Origin: SIG307 sp045596385
GTDB taxonomy: Bacteria > Bacillota > Clostridia > Lachnospirales > Lachnospiraceae
DNA length: 64,000 bases
Assembly: GCA_045596385.1 (NCBI GenBank)
Contig: JAZOCC010000008.1
Location: 62,001 to 126,000, forward strand
Direction of reading: 5' to 3'
Shown: in pieces, positions 19,520-27,280 of the stretch
How positions within the stretch are numbered: the stretch's first letter is position 1
How the letters are laid out: each line of letters opens with the position of its first letter
The notes under the pieces: generated by a model
The model's database searches: none
What the model saw: the letters and a program-made list of their open reading frames with translations, nothing else
What the model was told of the DNA's origin: nothing
Program-made: the position numbers and the translations under genes

Positions 19520-19646
19520 ATTTGCCGAATTCGTTCTGGACAGAAGGTGCAATCTGTGATAAAGTATGTCGTGGATTGCTTTAATTAGCAATCGAATACA
19601 GGAGGGAATTTGTCTGTGATTTTCAGAGACAAAGGAGGAGAAAACT

Positions 19647-21479
19647 ATGAACAAAAAACTAGGGATTTTGTTGTTGGCAGTGTTGCTTTGCTTTGCGGCC
19701 TGCGGGAATGACGGAAAAGAAGCAGGAAAGGATGTCACAGAGCCGACAAAGGCGGCTACGGTCACCGAGGCGCCGGAAGTAACCGTAACTCCGGAACCGA
19801 CCGCGACCCCGGAACCGACCGCAACACCGGTACCGGCAGAACCGGATTATGCGACACTTGCTGTGCAGGCAGAGGGTATGGTCAAGGATTATGTGGAAGC
19901 ATTAAAGGCCGGTGATGTGCAGGCGATTTTGTCCATGACTAAGCCGGACAGTGATTTGTACAAGGAACTGTCTTTGATTCAGGATTATGAGATTACCGCA
20001 GAGTTTTTGCAGGCAATGTTTGCAGGCTCCTGTTACTATATAGAGGGAACGACAGAGGATATGGAACGGAATGTGCGGAATGCCATCGAGGGCGGAGATT
20101 CGGATTTTTATTTGCTTTATGTGGATTTGGCAATGCCGGATAAGCTTCATTTTTCGGAGTTTGTTCCGAACGTAATGTTTGAAGACGGTGAGCAGATTCC
20201 GGAGGATTATGCGCCGGCAACCAACGAGGAAGCAATGCAGGTGGTAAAGGCGGTAGCGAAGGAACTGCCGGTAACTTTGCAAAATATAAAGCTTACCACT
20301 CCGGATGAGAACGGGAAAATGTATGTGAAGTCCGGTAGCCAATACTTTGACTTTCTGTTTGATACCTTATATGAAAGAGATTTGACGGAGGAGTTTGTCG
20401 TTAATTATGTGACCGAGGAGACCAGATTTTTGGGCGGAAAAATTGTGAATTCTCCGGACGGTGTGTACGAGGAAGATGACGAGATTTGGAAACAGCTTTT
20501 GCCGATGATTGAGCAAAAGGACATGAACGGAATGTTCGAATATTACATTACTCTTACCGGAAAGGATTTGAGAGATTCTGCGGAAAATACCTTTGTATAC
20601 GGAGACGTAAAAAATCTGACTCCGGAGCAGCAGGCTTATGTGGACAGTTTTTTGGACCGTATTGTGTTCTATCATTGTGATTTGACCAGTGAGTCCTGGG
20701 ATGGCACCATGTGTAAGGACAGCGATTTGATGTATATCGTACCGGTGCTTGATTATGATGAAGAGAAGCAGGCCTGGTTGTTGGAGAATAATATAACGGA
20801 AGTAAGCGATGTCTATGTTTTTGAGCCGGACAGATGTATCGAAACCTTGACTCATCCGTATTTGGCAGCGGCACTTCATGCAAAGGATGACGAGGTACCG
20901 GCATTGATTCCGGCATGGAGCGGAAAGCCGGAAGAAAATACAGGAGCGGAGACGGAGGTGCCGGAAGAAACCGAAACTCCGAACGAGACGGAAGAGCAGT
21001 TTGTTCCGATTACGGCAACCTATAAGGTAATACTTACGGAAGTGGGTCCGGAAAAGGTCAAGGCAATTAAGCTTTACCGTGATTTGACCGGTGCCGGCCT
21101 GGCAGAGGCAAAAACAGCGGTAGAGTCTACACCGTGTGTGTTACTTGAAACTTTGCATCAGTCTGCGGCAGAACAGGTACGGGCTGACTTTGAAGCAATC
21201 GGTTCTACGATAACGGTGGAATACGGTATGATTGAGCTTGAGGAGATACAGGATGCTCCTAAGAACTACGTGATAACACTTCTTGAAGTGGGTCCGGAAA
21301 AGGTAAAAGTTATCAAAGTATATCGCGAAGCCAGCGGCTTGGGCTTGAAAGAGGCAAAGGATGCAGTGGAATTCGCACCGTGTACTGTAATCGAGGTTAC
21401 GAATAAGGTAGATGCGGAGCTGATCGCAGCTAAGTTTACTGAGGTTGGAGCAACTGTGGAAATCAAAGAGATAGAGTAA
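19647..21479 (+). CDS. Lipoprotein with two tandem bL12 C-terminal-like domains
   Basis: 610 residues. The lipoprotein signal ends CFAAC (Cys19), then comes a Pro/Thr/Glu linker with PEPTATPEPTATPVP. Residues about 70-430 are an unrecognised region that may contain two related halves. After an acidic linker come two repeats (about 457-530 and 539-610) resembling the C-terminal domain of ribosomal protein bL12. Examples are VILTEVGPEKVKAIKLYRDL with GLAEAKTAVE, and ITLLEVGPEKVKVIKVYREA with GLGLKEAKDAVE. In ribosomes that domain binds elongation factors; here it would lie outside the membrane. An AGGAGG site precedes the ATG, next to a small hairpin (about 19611-19633). Function unknown. Confidence 0.82.
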   Translation: MNKKLGILLLAVLLCFAACGNDGKEAGKDVTEPTKAATVTEAPEVTVTPEPTATPEPTATPVPAEPDYATLAVQAEGMVKDYVEALKAGDVQAILSMTKPDSDLYKELSLIQDYEITAEFLQAMFAGSCYYIEGTTEDMERNVRNAIEGGDSDFYLLYVDLAMPDKLHFSEFVPNVMFEDGEQIPEDYAPATNEEAMQVVKAVAKELPVTLQNIKLTTPDENGKMYVKSGSQYFDFLFDTLYERDLTEEFVVNYVTEETRFLGGKIVNSPDGVYEEDDEIWKQLLPMIEQKDMNGMFEYYITLTGKDLRDSAENTFVYGDVKNLTPEQQAYVDSFLDRIVFYHCDLTSESWDGTMCKDSDLMYIVPVLDYDEEKQAWLLENNITEVSDVYVFEPDRCIETLTHPYLAAALHAKDDEVPALIPAWSGKPEENTGAETEVPEETETPNETEEQFVPITATYKVILTEVGPEKVKAIKLYRDLTGAGLAEAKTAVESTPCVLLETLHQSAAEQVRADFEAIGSTITVEYGMIELEEIQDAPKNYVITLLEVGPEKVKVIKVYREASGLGLKEAKDAVEFAPCTVIEVTNKVDAELIAAKFTEVGATVEIKEIE

Positions 21480-21510
21480 AAGATTAAAAGAATAATTAAA
21501 ATGCATTTTT

Positions 21511-21555
21511 GAATCAGGCATTCCGATGAAAAGTATTGGAATGCTTGATTCTTTT
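21511..21555 (+). terminator. Terminator after bL12-domain lipoprotein
   Basis: GAATCAGGCATTCC (21511-21524) pairs with GGAATGCTTGATTC (21538-21551) with one G-T pair, followed by TTTT. Confidence 0.88.
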
Positions 21556-21573
21556 ACGTTTCTATGCTATAAT
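21545..21573 (+). promoter_or_regulatory. Promoter of amino-acid ABC operon, overlapping terminator
   Basis: TTGATT (21545-21550), 17-base spacer, TATAAT (21568-21573). The -35 is inside the 3' arm of the preceding terminator. Confidence 0.75.
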
Positions 21574-21616
21574 TTATTGTCAATTGATTTGTACGAAATG
21601 CGGAAGGAGAACATAG

Positions 21617-22342
21617 ATGAATCTGTATGCGATGTGTCTTGCTACCGGAGGCGGTTCCGGCTGGTTTGCGGAATTTGCAAGAACCTTTGAAAAATGTTTT
21701 ATCAGAGAAGACCGATGGAAGTTATTGCTTGACGGTATCGGAGTAACCATTAAGATTTCCCTGTTGGCGGCATTTTTGGGACTGATTATCGGGTTCTTAA
21801 TTGCCATTTGCAGCCTGTCCAAGAGCAAAGTGTTACGTTTCTTCGGTAAGGTATATACGGACATCATCCGTGGCACACCGTCCGTAACCCAGCTTATGAT
21901 TATTTACTTTGTCGTGTTCGCTACGGTGGATTTGGACAAGTGGATTATTGCGGCAATTGCGTTCTCTATCAATTCCGGTGCCTATGTGTCGGAGATTATC
22001 CGTGCGGGTATTCTTTCCATTGATAAGGGACAGACGGAGGCGGGACGGTCCCTCGGCTTGAACGGTGCCCAGACTATGTTTTATATCGTGGTACCGCAGG
22101 CGGTGAAAAATATTTTCCCGGCTATGTGTAACGAGTTTATTACGCTGATTAAGGAGACGGCGATTGTCGGTTATGTAGGCCTTATGGATATCCAGAAGGC
22201 TGGTGACTTTATTAAGAGTGCGACCTATCTGGCAATGATGCCGCTTATTGCTACCGCAATTATTTACTTTGTATTGATTAAGATATTGACGACGGTCCTT
22301 GGAATCATTGAAAAGAGACTGAGAAAGTCCGATATCCGGTAG
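21617..22342 (+). CDS. Polar amino-acid ABC transporter permease
   Basis: 241 residues with about five transmembrane helices. The HisM/GlnP permease signature is clear: DIIRGTPSVTQLMI, then the EAA loop EAGRSLGLNGAQTMFYIVVP, which contacts the ATPase. It forms the channel of an importer for polar amino acids such as glutamine, histidine or cystine. The ATPase gene follows after 13 bases and the binding protein after that, giving a complete importer. GGAAGGAG precedes the start. Confidence 0.94.
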   Translation: MNLYAMCLATGGGSGWFAEFARTFEKCFIREDRWKLLLDGIGVTIKISLLAAFLGLIIGFLIAICSLSKSKVLRFFGKVYTDIIRGTPSVTQLMIIYFVVFATVDLDKWIIAAIAFSINSGAYVSEIIRAGILSIDKGQTEAGRSLGLNGAQTMFYIVVPQAVKNIFPAMCNEFITLIKETAIVGYVGLMDIQKAGDFIKSATYLAMMPLIATAIIYFVLIKILTTVLGIIEKRLRKSDIR

Positions 22343-22355
22343 AAAGGGGCAGCGT

Positions 22356-23078
22356 ATGATTAAGGTAAATAATTTACATAAAAGCTTTGGAAAATTAGAC
22401 GTATTAAACGGCATTGACGAGCATATTAAGCCGGGGGAAGTAGTGGTAGTTATCGGGCCGTCCGGTTCCGGTAAAAGTACCTTCCTGCGATGCCTGAATC
22501 TTTTGGAGAAGCCGAACAAAGGCGAGATTTATGTGGATGATGAGCTGATTAATGCGCCGAAGGTGGATGTCAATAAGGTACGTCAGAAGATGGGCATGGT
22601 ATTCCAGCATTTTAATCTGTTTCCGCATCTGACGGTCATGGAAAATATTACCCTGGCTCCGGTGAAGCTTAAGAAAATGACCAAGGAGCAGGCACAGGCA
22701 AAGGGCGAAGAGCTTCTTAAAATTGTCGGTTTGTCCGATAAGGCAAATGCTTATCCGGTACAGCTTTCCGGCGGTCAGAAGCAGCGTATTGCCATTGCAA
22801 GATCTCTTGCCATGGAACCGGAGATTATGCTCTTTGATGAGCCGACCAGTGCGTTGGATCCGGAGATGGTAGGTGAAGTATTGGATGTTATGAAGAATCT
22901 TGCGAAAAGCGGCATGACCATGGTGGTGGTAACCCACGAGATGGGCTTTGCAAGAGAAGTGGCTACCCGCGTGGTATTTATGGACGGCGGTGTTGTATTA
23001 GAGAGCGGTACGCCGGAGGAGATTTTCGACCGGCCGCAAAATGAGCGAACCAAGCTGTTTTTAAGCAAAGTGCTTTAA
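22356..23078 (+). CDS. Polar amino-acid ABC transporter ATP-binding protein
   Basis: 240 residues, the usual size of GlnQ/HisP proteins. Walker A GPSGSGKST (about 33-41), Q-loop VFQHFNLFPH, signature LSGGQKQR, Walker B IMLFDEPTSALDPE and switch histidine VVTHEM are all present. It powers the permease encoded just upstream. An AGAAAGGGG site precedes the start. No unusual features. Confidence 0.95.
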   Translation: MIKVNNLHKSFGKLDVLNGIDEHIKPGEVVVVIGPSGSGKSTFLRCLNLLEKPNKGEIYVDDELINAPKVDVNKVRQKMGMVFQHFNLFPHLTVMENITLAPVKLKKMTKEQAQAKGEELLKIVGLSDKANAYPVQLSGGQKQRIAIARSLAMEPEIMLFDEPTSALDPEMVGEVLDVMKNLAKSGMTMVVVTHEMGFAREVATRVVFMDGGVVLESGTPEEIFDRPQNERTKLFLSKVL

Positions 23079-23117
23079 AAATAGAGAGTAAAACAAGGAA
23101 ACAAGGAGAATAAGAAA

Positions 23118-23897
23118 ATGAAAAAGATGATGAAGAAGCTTGCACTGGCAGTGGCTTGTGTAACCACCGTAGCGATGTTTGCTGCATGCGGCGGTAAGGA
23201 AGACGATGCAAAGAATAACGAACAGGCAAATGTAATTAAGTTCGGTACCAATGCGGAATTTCCTCCGTTCGAGTTTGTGGCGGCAAACGGTGTAATTGAT
23301 CAGTATGACGGTATCGATATGGCAATCGCAAAGCAGATCGGCGATGAGCTCGGCAAGAACGCGCAGATTGAGAACATGGAGTTTGATTCCCTGCTGCTTG
23401 CCCTTCAGAACGGTCAGGTTGATGCGGTTATCGCAGGTATGACTGTTGATCCGGAAAGAGCCGAAGAGGTAAACTTCTCTGTTCCGTACTACAATGCAAA
23501 GCAGGTTATGATTGTGAAGGAAGGCTCCGATATCACAAAGGCTACCGATATGGCTGACAAGAAGATTGTGGTTATCCAGGGTTATACCGGTGAGTCCTGT
23601 GTAAAGGATATGGGGTATGCTTACGAGGCATTTAAGAAGGGCTCTGAGGCGATTATGGAGCTTGTAAACGGTAAGTGTGATGTTGTAGTCATCGATTCCG
23701 CAACCGCACAGAAGTACGTTGGTGACAACGAAGGCTTAAAGATTATGGAAGATGACGAAGCATTCGGTAACGAAGAATATGCAATTGCGGTAAACAAAGA
23801 GAATACCGAGCTGTTAGAGCAGATTAATGAGATTCTCGGTAAGATGATTGCTGACGGCACCATCAACGAGCTTTCCGCAAAGTATTCCGAGCAGTAA
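23118..23897 (+). CDS. Polar amino-acid ABC transporter substrate-binding lipoprotein
   Basis: 259 residues with a lipoprotein signal ending FAAC (Cys24). The mature part is a SBP family 3 protein: FGTNAEFPPFEFVAANG opens domain 1, followed by DGIDMAIAKQIGDEL and LLLALQNGQVDAVIAGMTVD. Domain 2 carries VVIQGYTGESC. The protein captures an amino acid outside the membrane and hands it to the permease encoded two genes upstream. Ligand not assignable. A terminator follows. Confidence 0.95.
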   Translation: MKKMMKKLALAVACVTTVAMFAACGGKEDDAKNNEQANVIKFGTNAEFPPFEFVAANGVIDQYDGIDMAIAKQIGDELGKNAQIENMEFDSLLLALQNGQVDAVIAGMTVDPERAEEVNFSVPYYNAKQVMIVKEGSDITKATDMADKKIVVIQGYTGESCVKDMGYAYEAFKKGSEAIMELVNGKCDVVVIDSATAQKYVGDNEGLKIMEDDEAFGNEEYAIAVNKENTELLEQINEILGKMIADGTINELSAKYSEQ

Positions 23898-23919
23898 AAG
23901 AATACCAAGAATGAAAAAG

Positions 23920-23958
23920 AGGGTATCCCCAAGTCGTAATGACCGGGGGATACCCTTT
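23920..23958 (+). terminator. Terminator of amino-acid ABC operon
   Basis: AGGGTATCCCC (23920-23930) pairs perfectly with GGGGATACCCT (23946-23956), followed by a short T-run. Confidence 0.85.
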
Positions 23959-24028
23959 CTGCGTGCGTACAGTCATGCGAACGCGCCCACGACTGAGTGA
24001 CAATGCCGCTCTGTGCGTGCGGGGAAAG

Positions 24029-24301
24029 TTAGCAGAAGCTGTTACCGCAACCGCCGCAGCAGAAGAGAAGGATGAGGATGATGATCCAGCAGCTGTTACC
24101 GCTGTTACCGCCTGCTACACCGTTGTTGTTGCCGCAACCGCAGTCGCAACCACAGTCACAGTCACAGCCGCAACCGCTGTTGCCGCCGCCTACGCCGTTG
24201 TTATTGCCGCAACCGCAGAAAAGAAGTAATAAGATGATAATCCAGCAACAGCTGCCACCGTTGTTTCCGCCACCGATTCCACAATTAGATAAGTTTCCCA
24301 T
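24029..24301 (-). CDS. Small Cys/Gly/Asn-rich protein with two CWIII-LLF segments
   Basis: 90 residues from the ATG at 24301, which has GGAGGA seven bases upstream. It has 17 cysteines. Two hydrophobic segments (SCCWIIILLLLFC at 17-29 and SCWIIILILLFCC at 70-82) flank a core of alternating cysteines (CGCDCDCGCDCGCG, 44-57). GNNNGV and GGGN/GGN stretches recur on either side, so the protein looks like an internal duplication. Similar proteins in Lachnospiraceae are often labelled chorion-class high-cysteine proteins; none has a known function to my knowledge. The hydrophobic segments also recall small YjcZ-type spore proteins. It lies alone, convergent to the ABC operon, behind a sigma-K-like promoter. 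Confidence 0.75.
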   Translation of the reverse strand: MGNLSNCGIGGGNNGGSCCWIIILLLLFCGCGNNNGVGGGNSGCGCDCDCGCDCGCGNNNGVAGGNSGNSCWIIILILLFCCGGCGNSFC

Positions 24302-24332
24302 GAAGATTTCCTCCAAAATTTTGATTACAACA

Positions 24333-24359
24333 TATCGTATGCAGCTTACGTGACTTTGT
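24333..24359 (-). promoter_or_regulatory. Sigma-K-like promoter for Cys-rich protein
   Basis: On the minus strand, CATACGATA (24341-24333) fits the sigma-K -10 pattern CATAnnnTA. An AC lies 16 bases upstream (24359-24358), as in the short -35 of sigma-K promoters. The distance to the ribosome site is suitable. Short motif, so chance is possible. Confidence 0.45.
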
Positions 24360-24361
24360 GC

Positions 24362-24390
24362 TTGTAATTCGGAGCAGAGTGCGGTATGAT
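24362..24390 (+). promoter_or_regulatory. Promoter of glycan (GT2-LicD) operon
   Basis: TTGTAA (24362-24367), 17-base spacer, TATGAT (24385-24390), 28 bases before the start codon. Confidence 0.7.
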
Positions 24391-24418
24391 AAAATAGAGA
24401 AAATAGGAGGTGTGCCAT

Positions 24419-26314
24419 ATGGAACGACCTGATGTGATTATTCCGGTATATAAAGCCGATAAAAAGCTGGAGCGTTTGCTTGCTATGTTATTGCAACAGA
24501 CCCTGCGTCCGGCAAAGATTATATTAATGAATACGGAAGCGGAAGGACATACGGTATCGGATTTACGGACTCGCGTAGAAAAGGTTGCCGCAAAAAACGA
24601 TAACAGAACGCTTCCTCCGGTGGAGATAAAACTTGTCCGTGTGGAGAAGAAGGATTATGATCATGGCGGAACAAGAAATCTGGCGGTGGAAAAGTATTCC
24701 GATGCGGACTTTTTTCTGTGTATGACCCAGGATGCGGTGCCGGCGGACGTGTTTTTGATCGAGAAGCTGATGCAGTGCTTTAAGGAGGAACAAGTAGGTG
24801 CTGCCTATGCCAGACAGCTGCCAGCGGAGCATGCGGATTTTTCGGAACGGTTCCTGCGCCTTCACAATTATCCTGCGGAGTCCTGTAAGAAGACGAAGGA
24901 AGACAAGGAAAGGCTTGGTATTAAGACTTATATGATTTCCAACGCCTGTGCTATGTACCGCAGAAGTCGGTATGACGAGCTGGGAGGCTTTGTAACCGAT
25001 ACGATTTTTAATGAGGATATGATTTTCGGAGCAGCGTTAATCGAGGCGGGAGATGCCATTTGTTATTGCGCAAAGGCAAGAGTGTATCATACCCATAATT
25101 ACGGTTTGACGGCGCAGTTTAAGCGTAGTTTTGATATGGCAGTGTCACAGAGAGATTATCGGTCGGTGTTCGGACAGGTGAGCTCCGAAAAGGAGGGAGT
25201 TCGCTTTGTAAAGGAAGCCGCAGAGTATTGTATGTCCCAGAGACGCTTCGGGGATTTGTTCCTGTTTTTGATGGAGTCCGTGGCGCGTTATGCGGGATTT
25301 TTCCTCGGAAAGCACTATAAGAGCCTGCCGGAGAAGATGGTGCTTTCTTGTACGCTTCAGCCGGCATATTGGGAAAAGAAGAAAATTTCCGAAAAAGTGG
25401 AAAAGACAGAATGTTTTGTTCAAACGGAACAGGAAGAACATTTATCCGAAGGAAGTTATGAGGCAATTTTAGGAGAACTTCATGAAATCGAGTTGGGAGC
25501 CTTAAAGGCGTTTGTAAAGCTTTGTAATGCATACGAACTCCGCTATTATGCCATTGGAGGAACGCTTCTCGGTGCGGTACGCCATAAGGGATTTATTCCG
25601 TGGGACGATGATGTGGATGTGGCAATGCCCCGGGCGGATTACGACCGGTTAATCGAGCTTGTAAAGTCAGGCGCGGCACAGGAGATTTTGGGTGAGGAGT
25701 ACCGGATCGGAAGCTGGCAGACAGACAAGGAGTTTAAGAGTTATTTTGCAAAATTGTATGCAACAAAGGTGGAGATTGAGGAGCAGCTTCTGGAGGATAC
25801 TACGGTACGGAAGGGATATTTGATTGATATTATTCCGCTTGATGGTACGCCGGATGATGAAACGGCGAGGAAGGTGTATTATGCAAAGGCCATGGGACTG
25901 CGGTTTCTTTGTGGTACCGCAAATGTAAATACCGGTATTCGCACCAGTCGTTCTAAGTGGGAACAGACGGTGTTGCGCGTGGTAAGAGCGTTACGGTTAT
26001 ATCGTTTTATCGATGTACGGAAAGTGTATCAGCGTATGGACCGTCTGTTTGCTGCGCAGGATGCCGAGCATGCGGAGCATGCGGGGACTTTAACCGGGGC
26101 TTATAATATCAGAGAGATTGTGCCGCGAAAGTACTTTGGAGAAAACTATGACGAATACAGTTTATGGGAGTTTGAGGGGATACTTTTGCGCGGACCGAAG
26201 CTTTGTGAAGAGTATCTGACACATATTTTCGGAGATTATCGGAAGCTTCCGGCTGCGGAGGAAAGAAAGATTCACTATAAGCCGTATATTAAACGGATTA
26301 CGCCGGAAGAGTAA
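24419..26314 (+). CDS. Glycosyltransferase family 2 - LicD fusion protein
   Basis: 631 residues from ATG 24419, with AGGAGG eight bases upstream. Residues 1 to about 300 are a GT-A fold glycosyltransferase resembling rhamnosyltransferases: VIIPVYKADKKLERLL, the nucleotide-binding region with DHGGTRNLAVEKYSDADFFL, and FNEDMIFGAALIEAG. Residues about 345-630 form a LicD domain: YAIGGTLLGAVRHKGF, then PWDDDVDVAMPRADYD, the acidic metal site of this nucleotidyltransferase-like family. LicD proteins transfer phosphocholine or other phospho-groups to surface glycans. The fusion suggests one protein both adds a sugar and decorates it. It heads an operon with a second LicD gene. Confidence 0.9.
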   Translation: MERPDVIIPVYKADKKLERLLAMLLQQTLRPAKIILMNTEAEGHTVSDLRTRVEKVAAKNDNRTLPPVEIKLVRVEKKDYDHGGTRNLAVEKYSDADFFLCMTQDAVPADVFLIEKLMQCFKEEQVGAAYARQLPAEHADFSERFLRLHNYPAESCKKTKEDKERLGIKTYMISNACAMYRRSRYDELGGFVTDTIFNEDMIFGAALIEAGDAICYCAKARVYHTHNYGLTAQFKRSFDMAVSQRDYRSVFGQVSSEKEGVRFVKEAAEYCMSQRRFGDLFLFLMESVARYAGFFLGKHYKSLPEKMVLSCTLQPAYWEKKKISEKVEKTECFVQTEQEEHLSEGSYEAILGELHEIELGALKAFVKLCNAYELRYYAIGGTLLGAVRHKGFIPWDDDVDVAMPRADYDRLIELVKSGAAQEILGEEYRIGSWQTDKEFKSYFAKLYATKVEIEEQLLEDTTVRKGYLIDIIPLDGTPDDETARKVYYAKAMGLRFLCGTANVNTGIRTSRSKWEQTVLRVVRALRLYRFIDVRKVYQRMDRLFAAQDAEHAEHAGTLTGAYNIREIVPRKYFGENYDEYSLWEFEGILLRGPKLCEEYLTHIFGDYRKLPAAEERKIHYKPYIKRITPEE

Positions 26315-26352
26315 AATGCCGGCGAATGTATTTGCGGGAAAGGACAGATTCC

Positions 26353-27264
26353 ATGACGGGATTACAGGAAAAGATTTTTGAAATCATGAAGGCTTTTGAC
26401 CGGGTTTGCCGGGAAAATGAGCTGCATTATTATATGCTCGGCGGGACGATGCTGGGAGCAATCCGGCATAAAGGGTTTATTCCATGGGACGATGATGCGG
26501 ATTTCGGATTACCGCGGAAGGAATATGAAGCGCTGTTAGAACTTCCGGAGGAATGCTTTCCGGAAGGCTATCGGTTGCGGCATTTTACAAAAGAAGAGGG
26601 TGTGCCTTATGCGTTTATTCGTTTGGAGGATGAACGGACGACCTGTGTAGAGGCTCGCAGAAGCGGAGGCGGCTATGTGGGAGGCATATATATTGATATT
26701 TTTCCGCTGGACGGAGATGTGAATGTGTTACCTCTTCGTGTTTTGAAAGAATTGCGTGTAAAGTTCAAAAAGAAGCTTTTGTATGCGCACATTGCGGAAA
26801 AGGGTGCCGTACGGAATCCGGTGAAACGTTTGATAATGAAGATGATTACAAAGTATACCGGCAGCGAGACGTTGATCAGAGACCTGGATGCTTTGGTAAA
26901 AGCATACGGAGAGCGGAAGGAGAAGCTTCCCCAGTGGGGAGATGCCCGTTATTCCAATTATCTCGGACACTGGGGGCGAAAGGAATCTATTCCGCGCAGA
27001 GTGTTTGACGGAGAAATCAGGCAACGGAGCTATCTTGCTTTTGATTTCAGACGTGGGGAGAGAATCGAGGCACAGCCGGAGGGAAGAAGCAGTGAGTACG
27101 AGTTCGAGGGCTATCGCTTTTTCGGTCCGGTAGACAATGCAGCATATCTTACGGCGTTATACGGTTCGGATTATATGATACCGCCTGATGAGGGTTCCCG
27201 GGGGGGACATCCGGCAACGGTAATCGAACTGGAACGGTCGTATCATGATATAGAAGAAAAATAA
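26353..27264 (+). CDS. LicD family phosphotransferase
   Basis: 303 residues from ATG 26353, preferred because AAAGGA lies eight bases upstream; an in-frame ATG at 26326 lacks a site. The LicD core is clear: ELHYYMLGGTMLGAIRHKGF followed by IPWDDDADFGLPRKEYEALL, and YVGGIYIDIFPLDGD. It should transfer a phosphorylated group from a nucleotide donor to a cell-surface polysaccharide, probably in the cytoplasm before export. It is similar to, but not a close copy of, the LicD half of the preceding protein. Same operon, 38-base gap. Confidence 0.9.
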   Translation: MTGLQEKIFEIMKAFDRVCRENELHYYMLGGTMLGAIRHKGFIPWDDDADFGLPRKEYEALLELPEECFPEGYRLRHFTKEEGVPYAFIRLEDERTTCVEARRSGGGYVGGIYIDIFPLDGDVNVLPLRVLKELRVKFKKKLLYAHIAEKGAVRNPVKRLIMKMITKYTGSETLIRDLDALVKAYGERKEKLPQWGDARYSNYLGHWGRKESIPRRVFDGEIRQRSYLAFDFRRGERIEAQPEGRSSEYEFEGYRFFGPVDNAAYLTALYGSDYMIPPDEGSRGGHPATVIELERSYHDIEEK

Positions 27265-27280
27265 TCAGGAGGATGAAACA

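Noticed and set aside
24072..24353. Plus-strand frame coding a Pro/Gln/Leu-rich repeat protein
   Set aside because: It is the antisense shadow of the Cys-rich minus-strand gene, which has a clear GGAGGA ribosome site; the plus frame has none.
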